Positions 24,401 through 36,960 of a DNA stretch of 64,000 nt are shown here, piece by piece. The translations under genes were made by a program, and so were the position numbers. Numbering within the stretch: position 1 is the stretch's first letter; the number at the start of each line of letters is the position of its first letter. Under the pieces are notes generated by a model. That model saw nothing but the letters and a program-made list of their open reading frames with translations. It had not been told where the DNA came from and ran no database searches. The stretch comes from Metopolophium dirhodum (lineage: Eukaryota; Arthropoda; Insecta; Hemiptera; Aphididae), in assembly GCF_019925205.1 (NCBI RefSeq), contig NC_083564.1:38416447-38480446 (forward strand), in the 5' to 3' direction.

Positions 24401-27143
24401 TTTTTAAATACTTTTTCGAAACTATACCAACACTAGTATATTATTAAACAAAATATACCTACAATTGGACTACATTAAGACATATCACAATGAAATAATT
24501 AATTCGATGTCTAACTCAGGTACATGAGTAATATATCATTATATCATCAATGATATTTTTAAGTAGAAATTAAATTGTATGATTTAAACTTTAAAGTAGG
24601 TATATTGAAAGTATATTTGGTATGAAATAAATTGGTGTCAAAAATTTGTCATAAAACATAACCTATATATAATACATTTCGTTCGTAGAGACAGAGATTT
24701 CGGATTTATATCAAATATCAATTATATTCAATCATATAATGTTTCGAAAGCATATACACATTTAATGTGATGCTACGATGGGTTAATGCAATTCCTAATT
24801 AATGCACATTAATTATGGTATATTACATTATCACCGAGTTTTAAATTATTCGTATATATTTCTGAGGTACACTTTCATGTAAACATTTTTTGTATACTTT
24901 TGTTAGTAAAAATGTGTACCTACATAGTATACAAATCCACCTTAGCTTCATATTATAAAATTAACTTATAAAAAACAGTAACTACTGTTTTATTTTTATA
25001 TTTCACAACATTAATCATTTCAAAATATATACTGCGTAACCATGACACTAAAAGTTAAATTCTCGAGAAAACTAAAAAAGAAAAAAACAAACAAATATCT
25101 CAGTTAGAAATGTACTGTAGGTAAGTTACTCAACAAACTGACGTATTAGAAATGAAATCGTTTTTGTTAAATTTAAATACGATAGAAAAAGGTATTTTTA
25201 TTATCATTAATAATGTAGAAATTAAAAATGCTTTTAGAAAACCTCTACTACTTTCTAACCCTTTTTTTTATATGATTAAAAACCCCTGTGGCTCGTTCGC
25301 TGTGACATTTATTGTAAGTAACTATAGTTTTTGATAAAATTATGAATTACCTACTAGTCATAATTCATTTTTGGAGTTTTATAGTAATTTAACTAATATT
25401 AATCATGTTTATTAAATGAAATAATGCAATGTTAGTGTTATGAATAATTATTTATGTTATTTTTTTAGGTAGGTAGGTACTAATATAATAATTAACAGTT
25501 ATACACAGATACTGCAAGAAAAAATTACTATACATCTGAAATACACCTCATTAATGTTATAATATAGGTACTTATTAATGTTGTAAATATAATGTTTTTG
25601 AATTAAACACTGACGAAAACAAGTTGAAAAATGAATTAACTTAGTGTATCTTTATAATTTTATTTAAACTTATTAACTAATATTTTAGTACTCATTAAAA
25701 ATACTGAAATTCTATATAATCTTAAAATCGTTCACCAAGTATTTTTTAATAAATCATTTTTTTTTTTCAGAAAACATTTAATAATATTTTAATTATATTT
25801 GAAAAATATTGAAGTATTTTTATAATGTTATTACGATGAAAGTTAATTTGAATTGATAAATAAACATATTTTAGGGACATTAAAGTTATGACGTATGTGT
25901 TCCAATTTTTGTTTAGTTTATACTATAAATCAAACATTTTATAATGTTTATAATGAGTTACCTATTTGATGTGTAGGGCATTTCAATATCGATGTTTGAA
26001 ATAATAATTGTAATCTGTCCATAAACTGGTAAAAAAATATTATTAAAAAGAACCTACTCATTTTGTGACGGTAGGTACCTATCTACTTTGAGGTTGTGAC
26101 CGAAAACATTTTTCTAAAAAAAATCACGACTTGCATTTACATTTTAATTGAAATTAACAAGTCGAGCAAAAGCTATTAAACTCCATGTGAACACCGTTCA
26201 CGCGCTGGTATTGTTGTATCCATGTTGCGGAGAAAAGTTGTTTAGGAAACAAAATCCGTTTCAAAATCGTGAGTTGATAATATTATACAAGTTGGCTGGC
26301 TATAGTCGTATTCTAACTAGATACTACACGTTTGAGCGACGAGGGATTACGATAAACTGATAAATGTATTTATTTCATTCGAACTCATGTTGTTGTGTTG
26401 AAATACGCATTGTAATATTATAATATAGTCATCATAATAAATCAGAACAATAATAATGACTAATGAGCTAGACGATAATTTGATTCTAAAAATTAATCTG
26501 TTTTCTGTCTTAATTTTCTTTTGCATTTAAAAACAATAAGAATATAATAAATCAGATAAACTTTTATAATGATAACTGTTATAACTCCTAGTGTCTAACC
26601 AAACTGAACATTAAGTATAAATTATAATCATCGACAAATGTAAAATTAATTAATAATATATATAATTAAATAAATACATACATGTTTTTAATCATATGTG
26701 ATGTGTATTATTATTAAACAATAGTATAATTATATATTTTTATAACTTATAATTTTGCAGTTTGAAATAATTGATTTTACAATTCACGGTTTCTTAATCA
26801 TGAACTTAAATTATTTTAAAATTTTACTTTATATGTTATAACAAAATATATAAAATACTTAAAAACTGAAATGGTAAATTTCAAAATAGAAATGTAGTTA
26901 TACAGCCTTATAGGTACCAATACATTAATAATTGTATGAATTAAAACATAACTAAATGTTACTATTATTCATATCTTTGAATATAATATAGTTATTGACT
27001 TTATTATACTCCACAATCATATACCGAAATAATAAATATAATAACCAATAGATGCTTTATTTTTACCGTTTTAGATAAAAAATATATAATATTTTCATTT
27101 ACCTAAAGCTGTTCCATTACTTTATCAAATAAACTCCAAAATC
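21452..27143. other. Probable KChIP 5' intron, no coding seen
   Basis: The conserved KChIP core begins at 21451 with an acceptor, so this DNA is intronic if the gene's N-terminal exon lies to the right. It is AT-rich with no supported exon. The 70-codon plus ORF at 26148-26360 is slightly richer in G and C than its surroundings but has no recognisable domain. Confidence 0.5.
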
Positions 27144-27269
27144 AGTGCCAATATTTTGCAACCATTCACCACCAAGTGTTTATAGTTAGCTACTTATTAT
27201 TTCTGAAACAATTTAATTTCTGATATGCAGGGGAGGGAGCATATTCATTAGTTTCAAAATATTGGCACC
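27144..27269. mobile_element. Small inverted-repeat MITE
   Basis: The left end is AGTGCCAATATTTTGCAAC; the right end read inward is GGTGCCAATATTTTGAAAC, giving a 19-bp inverted repeat with two mismatches. The 126-bp unit has no ORF. The flanks give no clear duplication, so the superfamily is unassigned. Confidence 0.6.
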
Positions 27270-30200
27270 AATTTGAAGCCGATCGAGCAAATCGCGAGTA
27301 TATGGCCAACTTCCATCACGTGTAAACATGGCTGAAGAATTTATCTAGATACTTAAATAAATGACGGAGAATAGTTCTTTATTTTACGAGAAAATGTCCA
27401 CATTATTAATTATATTCGAGTGAGAAAATATTATTTTATTCTAAAAAAATTGAGGGTTGTAAATAAAAAATAAAATGTTCAGAGATATACTTTTGATCTA
27501 ATTTAAAATTCACATCTTCGGGAAAAATAAAAGTACGGTTGAATTGGAAAATTTTAGACAAAAAGACTTAAAATTAATCTTGCATAAGAAAAAAAAACTG
27601 TCTTTGAAATAATACTTTTGTCATAAACTGAATAAATATTTTGATTAAAAATATTAAAAATGTATTAAAATACATTATATATTATTATATTTTATTAGCG
27701 GTAGACTGGTAGTATTATATTGATAACGGTACTTTATAAACTATGTAGTAAATATAATATTGATTTAAATTTTTGAAATTATCAATGTTAATAATTGTTG
27801 CCTACAACTTATTGATAATATTCATCTATATAACTATTATATTTATATTAATAATAATTATTATGCAATCATCAGTTAAACAATTATTACAATAGGTAAG
27901 GGCAAGTCCACTCATAAAGCAATAGTATAAAGCACGCCAAGTTCCTGCAGGTGTTTGTTGTGTTCACTTCGTGTATGTATATTAAATAAAACTATGTAAT
28001 AATGAGCGTTATGTAATATAATGTTACATAATCAAATTGTATGTGGACCTATAAACAACAATTATTAATTACCGAAACGGCCTAAACCACATCCAAACTG
28101 CGCTTCGTGAATATGTACTGCCTACTGGCTTCTTGCACGGCGTATTGTAGTATGGTAAATATTGTTTTACATTAATAGTACCTGTTGCAGGGCTCTACTA
28201 TTAAATATAGGAATATTATGTAAAATATTGTGTAACATTTTTACGATTATGTTTTTTTTAATGACAAGCCGCATTTGTTTTTAACTCGATTTCTTAAAAT
28301 ATCTTTCTCACCCCTTTCATATACAAATGCTGATTACCAAACTAATAGGTAGGTAGTCAATTAGGTGTAAGGATTCGAGTTTGATTATGATTTGTGCCAG
28401 TTAAAATATCAAACAATATTTGTGCAAAACTCGACGTACCTACCCGAAAGTATATTACCTAGGTATCTAAACTTCCTCTGGTCCACGAAAATCGTGGCAT
28501 ATGGATCACATGATAGGAAAATGATGTGTACTATTGTAGAATACGAAGCGGATAAATCTAAAATTAACAATTTAATTCGTTTTTAGATAAATTGTTAAGC
28601 TATTGTGTTTTTATATTGTATAATTAAAATTCTTCGACTACCTACATAATATTGTTAATGGCTAAGACTCCATTACATATTACTGTATTATTATAGATGT
28701 ATAGACGATACTATATTGTCCAGAATTGACTATACGTATCGATACGTACGATACGTGCGTTTTGTTTTTAGTTGTATAAACTTAACGTTTTATATGGCTT
28801 GATTTAGAATGGAGTTTACTTGTAAATAAAATCTAATTATAATTATAGAGCTTAGGTGATTTTTTTTAGTGGGTCGCGATCCCTTGATAAGATTTTTTTT
28901 TTTGCTGTTGTAATTTTAATCAATATTTTTTTGAACTTTCAGTTTTAAATTATTTCAATACTATAATATATTACAAAGATAATTTAAATGTCATAGAATC
29001 TTGTTCAATTTTTCTATTAAATTTTCGTATGTTACATCCATAATATGTGTTCGATTCTCTGACTGTTCATACTATGAGAAAATTTTTTTTCTATTTAGAT
29101 AAATCAGGTTGTTTTTCATTAATAGTCTTCGGTGTGTTGTATAGATCTGAATTTAATGTCACTGGTATTGTGTATAGGTACCGTTCAATATTCCATTTGC
29201 TAGATATAATTTTGCGAGTTTTCTCTTCTAAGGTCGTCCTTGGAGTACAATGACATTATTTCCGTTGTATTGTCGTTTTATAGCTGTTGCTATTGTTCGG
29301 AATTTTTATTTCTATATATTCCCTTGCGGCCGATGTTAGTTTATTATTATTTTTCGTTTTTGGCTGAATAGGCATTCATGGTTAATCTTTCAATCGTTTA
29401 TATCGGCGTTTGTACCTAACGTTTATTGTTTCACACGAGGTTTTTAATTCAACTTTAATGTATCTATTATTTTTCTAATTTAATCGCAGTTCCTTTGCGG
29501 CAAGACGAACATAAATTGGAAATTATCCACACGGATATTCCTATTAAATATATTATTATGTTTATGTTAAATAAATATTGTATGCAATGTTTAACATTAT
29601 AACCGTCATCTAATAATAACAGTACACAACTGCAACGGGTTCGTCTAATCATTTTATTATATTTTTTCCTTTCAGACATTTGTAAGTTGTACACATTATC
29701 AGGTTGAGATAATTTTATTCTTTATGACAAATTCTTTCGCTTTATTATAATATATATTGACTATTATACCATGACCTGATATTTTGTTCAGACTAATGTT
29801 TGTTTTTGTTTGTGATAATATTGGATTTTGATTGGGAATCAGATACTGAATGCTGAATGGGTTGTTTTGAAATAGAGTTCGAATTCGGAGTCTTTCTTCG
29901 GCTGGATTGTGTGATTGAAATATTCGGAAGCGTATTTGATTTATTTAAGTTTACATTAGCTGTTCGTGATTTTACTAAAGTTTATATTAGCTGTTCTTGG
30001 TTTTATTAAAGTTTTGGTTGTATTCGAATCGCCTGTAGACCGCGGTGCGTCAGCTTAGTTGGTTTATTAATTTCATTTTATTCTGCGAGTTTCTATGTAA
30101 ATAATACCACATTACACACAGGCACCGATAGCGACGATGTTTAACATTGAAAGCTAAAATGATTACGATAACGGAGCAAAATATTCTCAATTAAAAAAAT

Positions 30201-31130
30201 ATAGTGCAAGGTAAAGCGCGTGTTGGATGTTCATTAAAATGTCAAACTATATTATTATTTTGAATGTTTAGTAATTTATAATATTATATCAAATACACTC
30301 ATTCAAACGAGAGTTATGAATATTTGCGAACGAAATTAAATACAATTACATAATATTTAACCAGTGTATTTGAAATCCAACATTAACTTTTGGCTATTGT
30401 CAAAGCACGGATGTAGCCCATTTTGGCTTAATTATTTGGTCAACGGAAGTATAATATGTTAGAAATAATGTACACATATTATTATTATGACATGAACACG
30501 CTGGTGTGTGCGTGTAGGCATACTACGTATCAATTCAATAATAATTGGTAAATTATTATTATTGTTTTTTTTTTACGATTTGTGCAAGCGTAACTTTGGT
30601 GAAGAGCGAATTCCACGAATTATTTAATAATATATGTCCGATGTACCTACCTTCCGCTCAAAACAATCATTAGGCTCTTTGAGATGTATGTAATAAGCAA
30701 AATACAAATTCTTAAGTAAACCTCAGCCCGTGTTTAATAATCTTAGGCACAAGTTGGGCCTTCAATAGCATTGGGAATTGAATACATCTTTCAGACGTCT
30801 ATCCGGTAAATATAGCTAAGCACTGTGAATACAAATATTGTTTGTAGTGTTGCGATTCCCACGGGAGTAATAATTTTAAAAAAAAACTGCGAGTACTTTC
30901 AACTTAGAAGCGCTCCAGAAATATTTTTTATCCTTACATCGAGAAAGTTTGAACATTTCATAACGAATAAAGAGCTATTCGGCCGAAATATTGCTGAAAA
31001 CTATTTTATCACTAAATACAATTTATTATTGTATAAAATGTCTATTGCTTGAATATAATAATATAATCAACTCATTAAATTCAACTTTTTTGATGAGTCA
31101 GTCATAAATTATTTTAATGTATCCTAATTA
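27270..31130. other. AT-rich non-coding DNA
   Basis: No gene recognised. A slightly GC-richer stretch at about 29280-30060 contains several short ORFs without family pattern, including the 75-codon minus ORF 29467-29694. Probably KChIP intron. Confidence 0.4.
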
Positions 31131-31134
31131 GTAA

Positions 31135-31290
31135 GGCTAGGCATTAACGAGTTAAAAAGTTAAAGTTAAGTTAAAAAGTTTAAATTAAATTAACTTTTTA
31201 ACTTAACTTAACTTAACTTCCTAAATTTCTTTTTTAATTAACGTGAAATTAACGAATTAATTTTTCATTTTAAGAAGTAAGTTAGGTTAA
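31135..31290. repeat. GTTAA-rich palindromic repeat, hAT-end-like
   Basis: The sequence GGCTAGGCATTAACGAG is followed by tandem and inverted GTTAAAAAGTTAAG / CTTTTTAACTTAAC blocks that could fold into a hairpin between about 31150 and 31215. The GCTAGGCATTAACG wording resembles hAT termini of the GCTGGGCA type. I could not find the opposite end or a target duplication, so this is a fragment or decayed element. Confidence 0.4.
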
Positions 31291-32730
31291 TTTATTTTGT
31301 TTTTAATTTAATTATATTTCACTACTTCAGTCTATTTCGTTTTCTTGTCAAAAAATATTTACCGTGAATTGTTTCAAGTTAAAAATTTATATCATTCGAA
31401 TCTAACTTATATGGAAATACTGTATAGAGTATAAACATTATAGTCTATAATTTAGTTTCAAGTTGGAAAACAATTAAGTATTGATGGTAAGAACATTATC
31501 TATGTTCGTATTTGGTGTTTTACGATATTTCAATTTTTTAGCAAATTATGCGTATATAATATAGCGTAAATTAAAAATGCTCATAACTCACTTAAAAACT
31601 GAATAATCGTAATAAACCATCTAATAATATTGTTCTCGCCATATAGTTTCATGATAGGTTGATTCACTCTAATTTTTAAACTAACGGAGCTAAACGTGAT
31701 CTGCTGAGCGTGAATTTGCTATGTTACGCACTCGTAACACGACTAACACGGATACAACATATGCAGGTGTGGCGTTCTCTTATAAGAGTAGGTACAATAT
31801 AATAATGTGTACAACATTTCGTAATACCGCAAAACTGAATTATAATTCAAATAATATTATAATCAGAATTTTATTATATTTAAAACTGTTATAACTTGAT
31901 AAGTAATTTAAAAAAAAAAGTCTTATGTTTGATTAAAAATTTAATCAATTTTCCGCATGGACTTATTCTAAAAAAAAATGTTTTGAACGTTTTGACGAGA
32001 AATATTCGCGTGAAAATAACATTCAAGCACGGCAACACGACGACCATTACACAACGCCTTGTTCGTTTTATTAAATTGTTAAATTGATGATGAACACTGC
32101 AGGATCTGATGATCTAAATTTACAATCTAATGAACTCGGCGATTTGCTGAGATAACAATAATTTATATATCATATATATATATATGAAAAAACATACAAT
32201 TAGGACCAGTGAAAGAGAACCCAATTGCAGTACCCACGTCAACTAAGCGATAATTATTTTTAACTAGACTTCATCAGTCTCAAAAACACATCATAACCAT
32301 AATATTAATCATTATATAATATTAAAATGTATTTATATACCTCCTCATAAATAATACACTGATGTGATGTTAACATTAACCGGCGAAGGAAAACGGTCCT
32401 TTGAGAGATAAAACGGTATAGTAATTACAAATCCTCAAACTCTGCGTGGCCTTTGCCGGTGGCCACCAACAAAAGCCAAGACCGAACGTTTCGGTCGCGT
32501 TGGACTATCGTGGGTGGTTATATAAACGATGGTTTGGTACTTCCTCTATAAATTATCCATTGTCTTATACCACGGGTGGGATTGTAAACATTTATTAACA
32601 ATGTTGTCGAAAGTATCCAATAAAGTCGGCAACACGTATTTTTTATTCAGGAATACATATTCACTCTTTGTTATATAATTATACCTCGCTTGTTGTTCAC
32701 CAGTTAAGTCTCATCAAGTATGATAATAAC

Positions 32731-33394
32731 TAGAGAACGAATTTGAATGCAAATTGCATTTTTTTCTGAATGTCCGAAAACATTGGTTTCCAAGCAAAAA
32801 GTTCATTTCATACGTCAAAGAATTAAAAAATGTAACTTTTATTTTGCATTATTTTGCATTATTTTGCATTTTTAAGACTTTAATGCATTTTTAGAGCATT
32901 TTTTGAAATTTTTAGTGCATTTTGTGGTTTTTAAGTCATTTTTTCAACATTTTTTCCACATTCATTCTAAAATAAACTAAAATACCTAAATATGTATTAT
33001 GTTACGAAATTACGAAATTATTGTTGACACGTGTATAATACAATGCTATGAAACAAAAGGTAAAAGTAAAACGAATATACCTATCTAAATGGTATACCTA
33101 TTAAATTATTTATTTTTTAGGGTAAAAAGAAGATGGACAGAAGATAATTGAAAATTAATTAATTAAGGTTGTATTGTATTTAAATATTTTTTATTAGATT
33201 TTTCATAATAATGTGTTTTTTATAAGTTTTAAATTTAAAATTTTGTTTTTATTGAATATAAAACCCATTTTTAAAGTTTTTTAAGGCATTTTTTTAGTGC
33301 ATTTTTTGATGTTAAAGCATTTTTTTAAGGCATTAAATCGTATTTTTTTAAGGCATTTTTCTTGTTTTTTTAGAGCATTTAAATCCGTTCCCTA
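32731..33394. mobile_element. hAT-type non-autonomous element, GCATTTTT-rich
   Basis: The left end is TAGAGAACGAATTTGAATGC; the right end read inward is TAGGGAACGGATTTAAATGC, 17 of 20 identical. The flanks are ATAATAAC (32723-32730) and AAAATAAC (33395-33402), an 8-bp duplication with one mismatch. Inside, the motif GCATTTTT (and TTAAGGCATTTTT) recurs many times near both ends, a likely subterminal transposase-binding array. There is no ORF in the 664 bp. Confidence 0.78.
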
Positions 33395-33402
33395 AAAATA
33401 AC

Positions 33403-35490
33403 ATTACGTGAAATCATCCATTATTAATTTGTTCATGATCTAAATTATTTTAATTGTGGTTATATTTTTTTCAGTGATCACCTACATTTTCGAGAATTTT
33501 TCAATTTGAAACACAATTATTATATTATAATTTATATTTACATATTATTGTAGAGACAGATATTTGACCACTGTACATGCTTTTTTATTTAAGTATAGTG
33601 CCTGCAGTTATTTTGGTATTGCAAACCTATTTGGTTTTTACAACATGTTTGATTCATGGACTTATGCATAATATTTAACACGCATTTTAAGACTTTCTCA
33701 AAAGTGTTTGCTACTGACAAGACTATATTTCATCCACAAATAGAAAGACAAAAACAGACTTCAACTTTTGTAACTTATTGTTTATTAATACTCTCGAAAC
33801 ACTATATTTATGAGTTTAAGGCAATATTTATAAGACATTAGAGACAATATGTTTTAATTCCAATAAATCAAATAAACCAAAAATGTATTTACAACAAAAA
33901 TACAGTTATTATTCTCGTAAGTTTTCAAGTCTAATAAGATTTATGTAAATATATTTTTGATCGATCAATACGATTTAAAATTGTGTTTTATTAAAGTTAT
34001 TACAATTCGATGTAAAAAACCGTTATATTTTTTGTTGTATAAGATGATATTGACTTTTGCTTTTCAATGTAAAATATATTTTTATTTTTTATGTACAAAT
34101 AAAGAAAATACTTTTCGGAAAGCGTTTCATGTGTGTATACTGTGCGCCCCTATATTGTACAAAAACAACGTATACAGAGTCATCTACCGTATTTTTCCTG
34201 CTCAATAACTTTTTATCAAACCCTTTTTTTTTATGTAAAAATTATTTTTCTGAATTCCAACTGTATTGAATAGCCCACATTTTTTTTAGTCAAACTACTT
34301 ATTTTATAAAATATTCATGGAATTATGAATTTTAAAATTCATCTAGAATAATCCATACCAAAAATTCATATTTCTCTGAATATTTAATGAGAATTAAAAT
34401 CTAATTTTACTTTTACATTTTGTGAAAAAATCAAGGTGCCAACTTACTGGTTAACCAAATACACGCAAACACAAAAAACAATAATACATAAATACGCGTG
34501 GTCTTTGTCCTTTGAGTACAATTATAATTTGCAGATACGTATTTGAAAAAAAATAGAATAATAAGAAAGTAATTTATTGACCTGTTTAAACACGGTGAGA
34601 TACCCTGAATATTAAATCAACGTTTTATTTATTTTTAAGTTCTAAACTCAAACTTCAACCTCATAATTCCCGAACCATATTATTATTAAATATTAAAAAA
34701 ACAACAATATTCCGCGTACTATAATTTAAATTAATATATTTAACAAGAAGTTTTTTGTATATAATTTATTTATTTGAAATATTCTATTTCATATTTATAG
34801 TGAAATTATATAATATTTTCTGAATAAGCTTTATTATATTATTGTCTTTGTTTATGTAATAACAAAATACAATTTAATTGAAATAATAATAATAATATTA
34901 TGTCAGCTTTTGTCTATAGTTAGGATAGTTAAATGTGATTGTGAAATTCAATGGACATTTATACAATTATCTAAAATAAACATAAACAATAATAATTCAT
35001 ATTTAATTTCCACGTACCTACACTTATATCAACATCCAGAATAGTGAATACTACAAAACCAAATTTAACTATTTTACAATATCAATTAATATCAAATTTG
35101 TACTAGAATAATATTACAAACTGTATATTTTGAATAAAATATATATGACTTTAATTAAAAACTATGATTGAACAATGGGTAATTGGTAAAAATGATGCTA
35201 CAATAAGAGGGATAGAAAAAATAATTCTGAGAATTACATTACTCCATTATTGGCATAATGGCATATAGAAAAATCTTTGCTGTATGATATATGTAATCGT
35301 TATAAATTTCGTTCGGTTTTTCACTGAACAACGATTGTGAATTATTATGAACATAATTATAGAGATTTAATTATTTGTTTGATTGTAATTAATCACATTG
35401 TATCACTATTTCTGAAATCTTTTTTTCAAAAAAAAAAAAAACAAATAAATAGAAATAAATTTTTTTTTTACTGACGACGTACACTTTTTA
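33403..35490. other. AT-rich non-coding DNA
   Basis: No gene recognised. Plus-strand ORFs of 61-83 codons at 33656-34269 overlap one another in different frames and have Phe/Tyr/Ile/Cys-rich chance-like translations. Confidence 0.4.
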
Positions 35491-35502
35491 GGAGGCTATA
35501 AA

Positions 35503-35645
35503 CTCGTGTTGGGTTCGGTCCAACACCGTGTTCTAGTCTTGCCGAATGTACGAGGTATAATATGTGACGGGGGAGGATAGGTTCGTCGACGACGGCGTTG
35601 ATTGTATACGCATAAGATACGGCTGCAGCAGTCGGTAATTAAGTC
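35503..35645 (+). repeat. Palindrome-bearing island repeat, copy 1
   Basis: Contains the perfect inverted repeat GTGTTGG-7nt-CCAACAC (35506-35526). Then come GACGGGGGAGGATAGG, TCGTCGACGACGGCG and GTCGGTAATTAAGTC, in that order. The same blocks recur in the same order at 36465 and, more diverged, at 36841. I do not recognise the element. Confidence 0.6.
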
Positions 35646-36051
35646 CACAAACGATTATATTATTATTATTATAATCGGACTTACGAGTGTACACGACACA
35701 CGACTACGTTATAAATAAACATAGTAATAATATTATAATATTATACTGGAAACAGGAAACACGACAGGATAATAATTCTATATTTAATAGGTACCGCGTC
35801 TGACCGGGTCATTATAATATAATGAATTATTATCGTCACAAAAGCAGACATAGTTGTGCTGGCACTACAACGGAACGGACCGGAGCTTGAAGGGGTCTAC
35901 TGCAGGATTCGCATCGAGACGTCTTATCAATTAATGACGGTGACTGATAATAACGCGAATTCAATAATGTGATTATTAGACATCGATGCACCCCTATTAA
36001 GTATAATAATTATTTATTAGGTAATACTGCAGGCTCGTCGCTCGTCGACAA

Positions 36052-36165
36052 ATGCTCGTCGTCCGGCGGTCGAGGAGAAAAATGGGACCGCTAGTTTTAT
36101 TTTCGTTCATCATCGTCGGGGTTCCGTTTTTGGACACGGAAGTGCCGGACTACTGCATACAATAA
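36052..36165 (+). CDS. Short ORF resembling a signal peptide; unproven
   Basis: A 37-codon ORF inside the GC-richer island begins MLVVRRSRRK and has a second Met at 36082 with an AAAAATGG context. The rest reads MGPLVLFSFIIVGVPFLDTE and then VPDYCIQ. Residues from the second Met look like a signal peptide: a short n-region, a hydrophobic LVLFSFIIVGVPFL core, then polar residues. It may be a small secreted peptide, the first exon of a plus-strand secreted or membrane protein, or chance. No good donor follows before the stop. Nothing else supports translation. Confidence 0.2.
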   Translation: MLVVRRSRRKMGPLVLFSFIIVGVPFLDTEVPDYCIQ

Positions 36166-36236
36166 TAATAATAATATTAATAATAATAATAATAATAATA
36201 AAGTTATTAAATTATTATTATTATTATTATATTATA
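36159..36236. repeat. AAT/ATT trinucleotide microsatellite
   Basis: AAT units on the left and ATT units on the right meet around AAAGTTATTAA, so the tract could form a weak hairpin. It lies between copies 1 and 2 of the palindromic island repeat. Confidence 0.85.
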
Positions 36237-36302
36237 CTCTCCTCGGCGCGTGTCGTAAATACAACGGACTACCCGCAGTGCATTATAACTACTACAGCAG
36301 CT

Positions 36303-36329
36303 ATTATTATATATATATATATATATATG
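36303..36329. repeat. TA dinucleotide microsatellite
   Basis: About thirteen uninterrupted TA units, directly before the GC-rich GACGGGCGGCGGGCGGGTCGG tract. Confidence 0.85.
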
Positions 36330-36464
36330 ACACAAGAGACGGGCGGCGGGCGGGTCGGCGCCTGCACAGCGTTATAATACTACAAAGTGTATAATACGTA
36401 TAATACGTATAATATAATATAAAGTCGAACGGCCTAAAAACTCGGACTATCACACAGCGGCATA

Positions 36465-36556
36465 CTCGTGTTGGGTCCAGTCCAACTAGGTATATTACCA
36501 GCCGTGCGGGGGAGGAGATTCATCGTCGACACAATAATATTGTCGGCGGTAATTAA
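36465..36556 (+). repeat. Palindrome-bearing island repeat, copy 2
   Basis: Shares with copy 1 the blocks CTCGTGTTGGGT..GTCCAAC, GCGGGGGAGGAGATTC, CGTCGAC and CGGTAATTAAATC, in the same order and strand. The right half of the palindrome is eroded (CCAACTAG in place of CCAACAC). Confidence 0.6.
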
Positions 36557-36759
36557 ATCGATATGGATGACGATAATCGCGGCCACGTGACCTCGTTTAT
36601 GTAAAACGAAAAACAACAATAATAATATTATCATCGAATGATATTCCGTTATTATTGTTGTTTTTTTTTTTTTACCACCGATTTCAATTTCAACGCGGAA
36701 ACGTAATCACCACAGCGAATACCTACATACTATTATTATTATTACCTATGGGCACATAC

Positions 36760-36817
36760 CTGTATAGATATCTAAATACAAATATACCCGAATAACCACA
36801 CGGTGACGAATCCTCAT
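36760..36817 (-). CDS. Candidate KChIP N-terminal exon (tentative)
   Basis: On the minus strand an ATG at 36817 opens MRIRHRVVIRVYLYLDIYT and runs to a near-ideal donor CAG/GTATGT (exon end 36760). The exon ends with one base (G). Joined to the AA that starts the 21451 exon, this makes GAA, giving ..DIYT-E-EDIDEF. The phase therefore fits, and vertebrate KChIPs usually have an acidic residue just before EDELE. A one-in-three phase match is weak support, the ATG context is poor, and the implied intron is 15 kb. It could equally be the donor of a non-coding leader exon. Confidence 0.2.
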
Positions 36818-36840
36818 ATAATATATTATATACATATATA

Positions 36841-36960
36841 TTGGACCCCATCCAATTCCGTGTTGGAGTTCTATCGGCACCGTCCAGGGCGGGGGGGGGG
36901 AGGGGAGAGAGTATGAAGTCCGTCGACGGCGCTGCGCAATACATTGCAGCAAGTCGTACC
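36841..36960 (+). repeat. Palindrome-bearing island repeat, copy 3 (diverged)
   Basis: Carries TTGGACCCCATCCAA and GTGTTGGAG, a long G run in GGGCGGGGGGGGGGAGGGG, then GTCCGTCGACGGCGCTGCG. These are the same kinds of blocks in the same order as copies 1 and 2, but with lower identity. The G run may have slipped. Confidence 0.45.
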
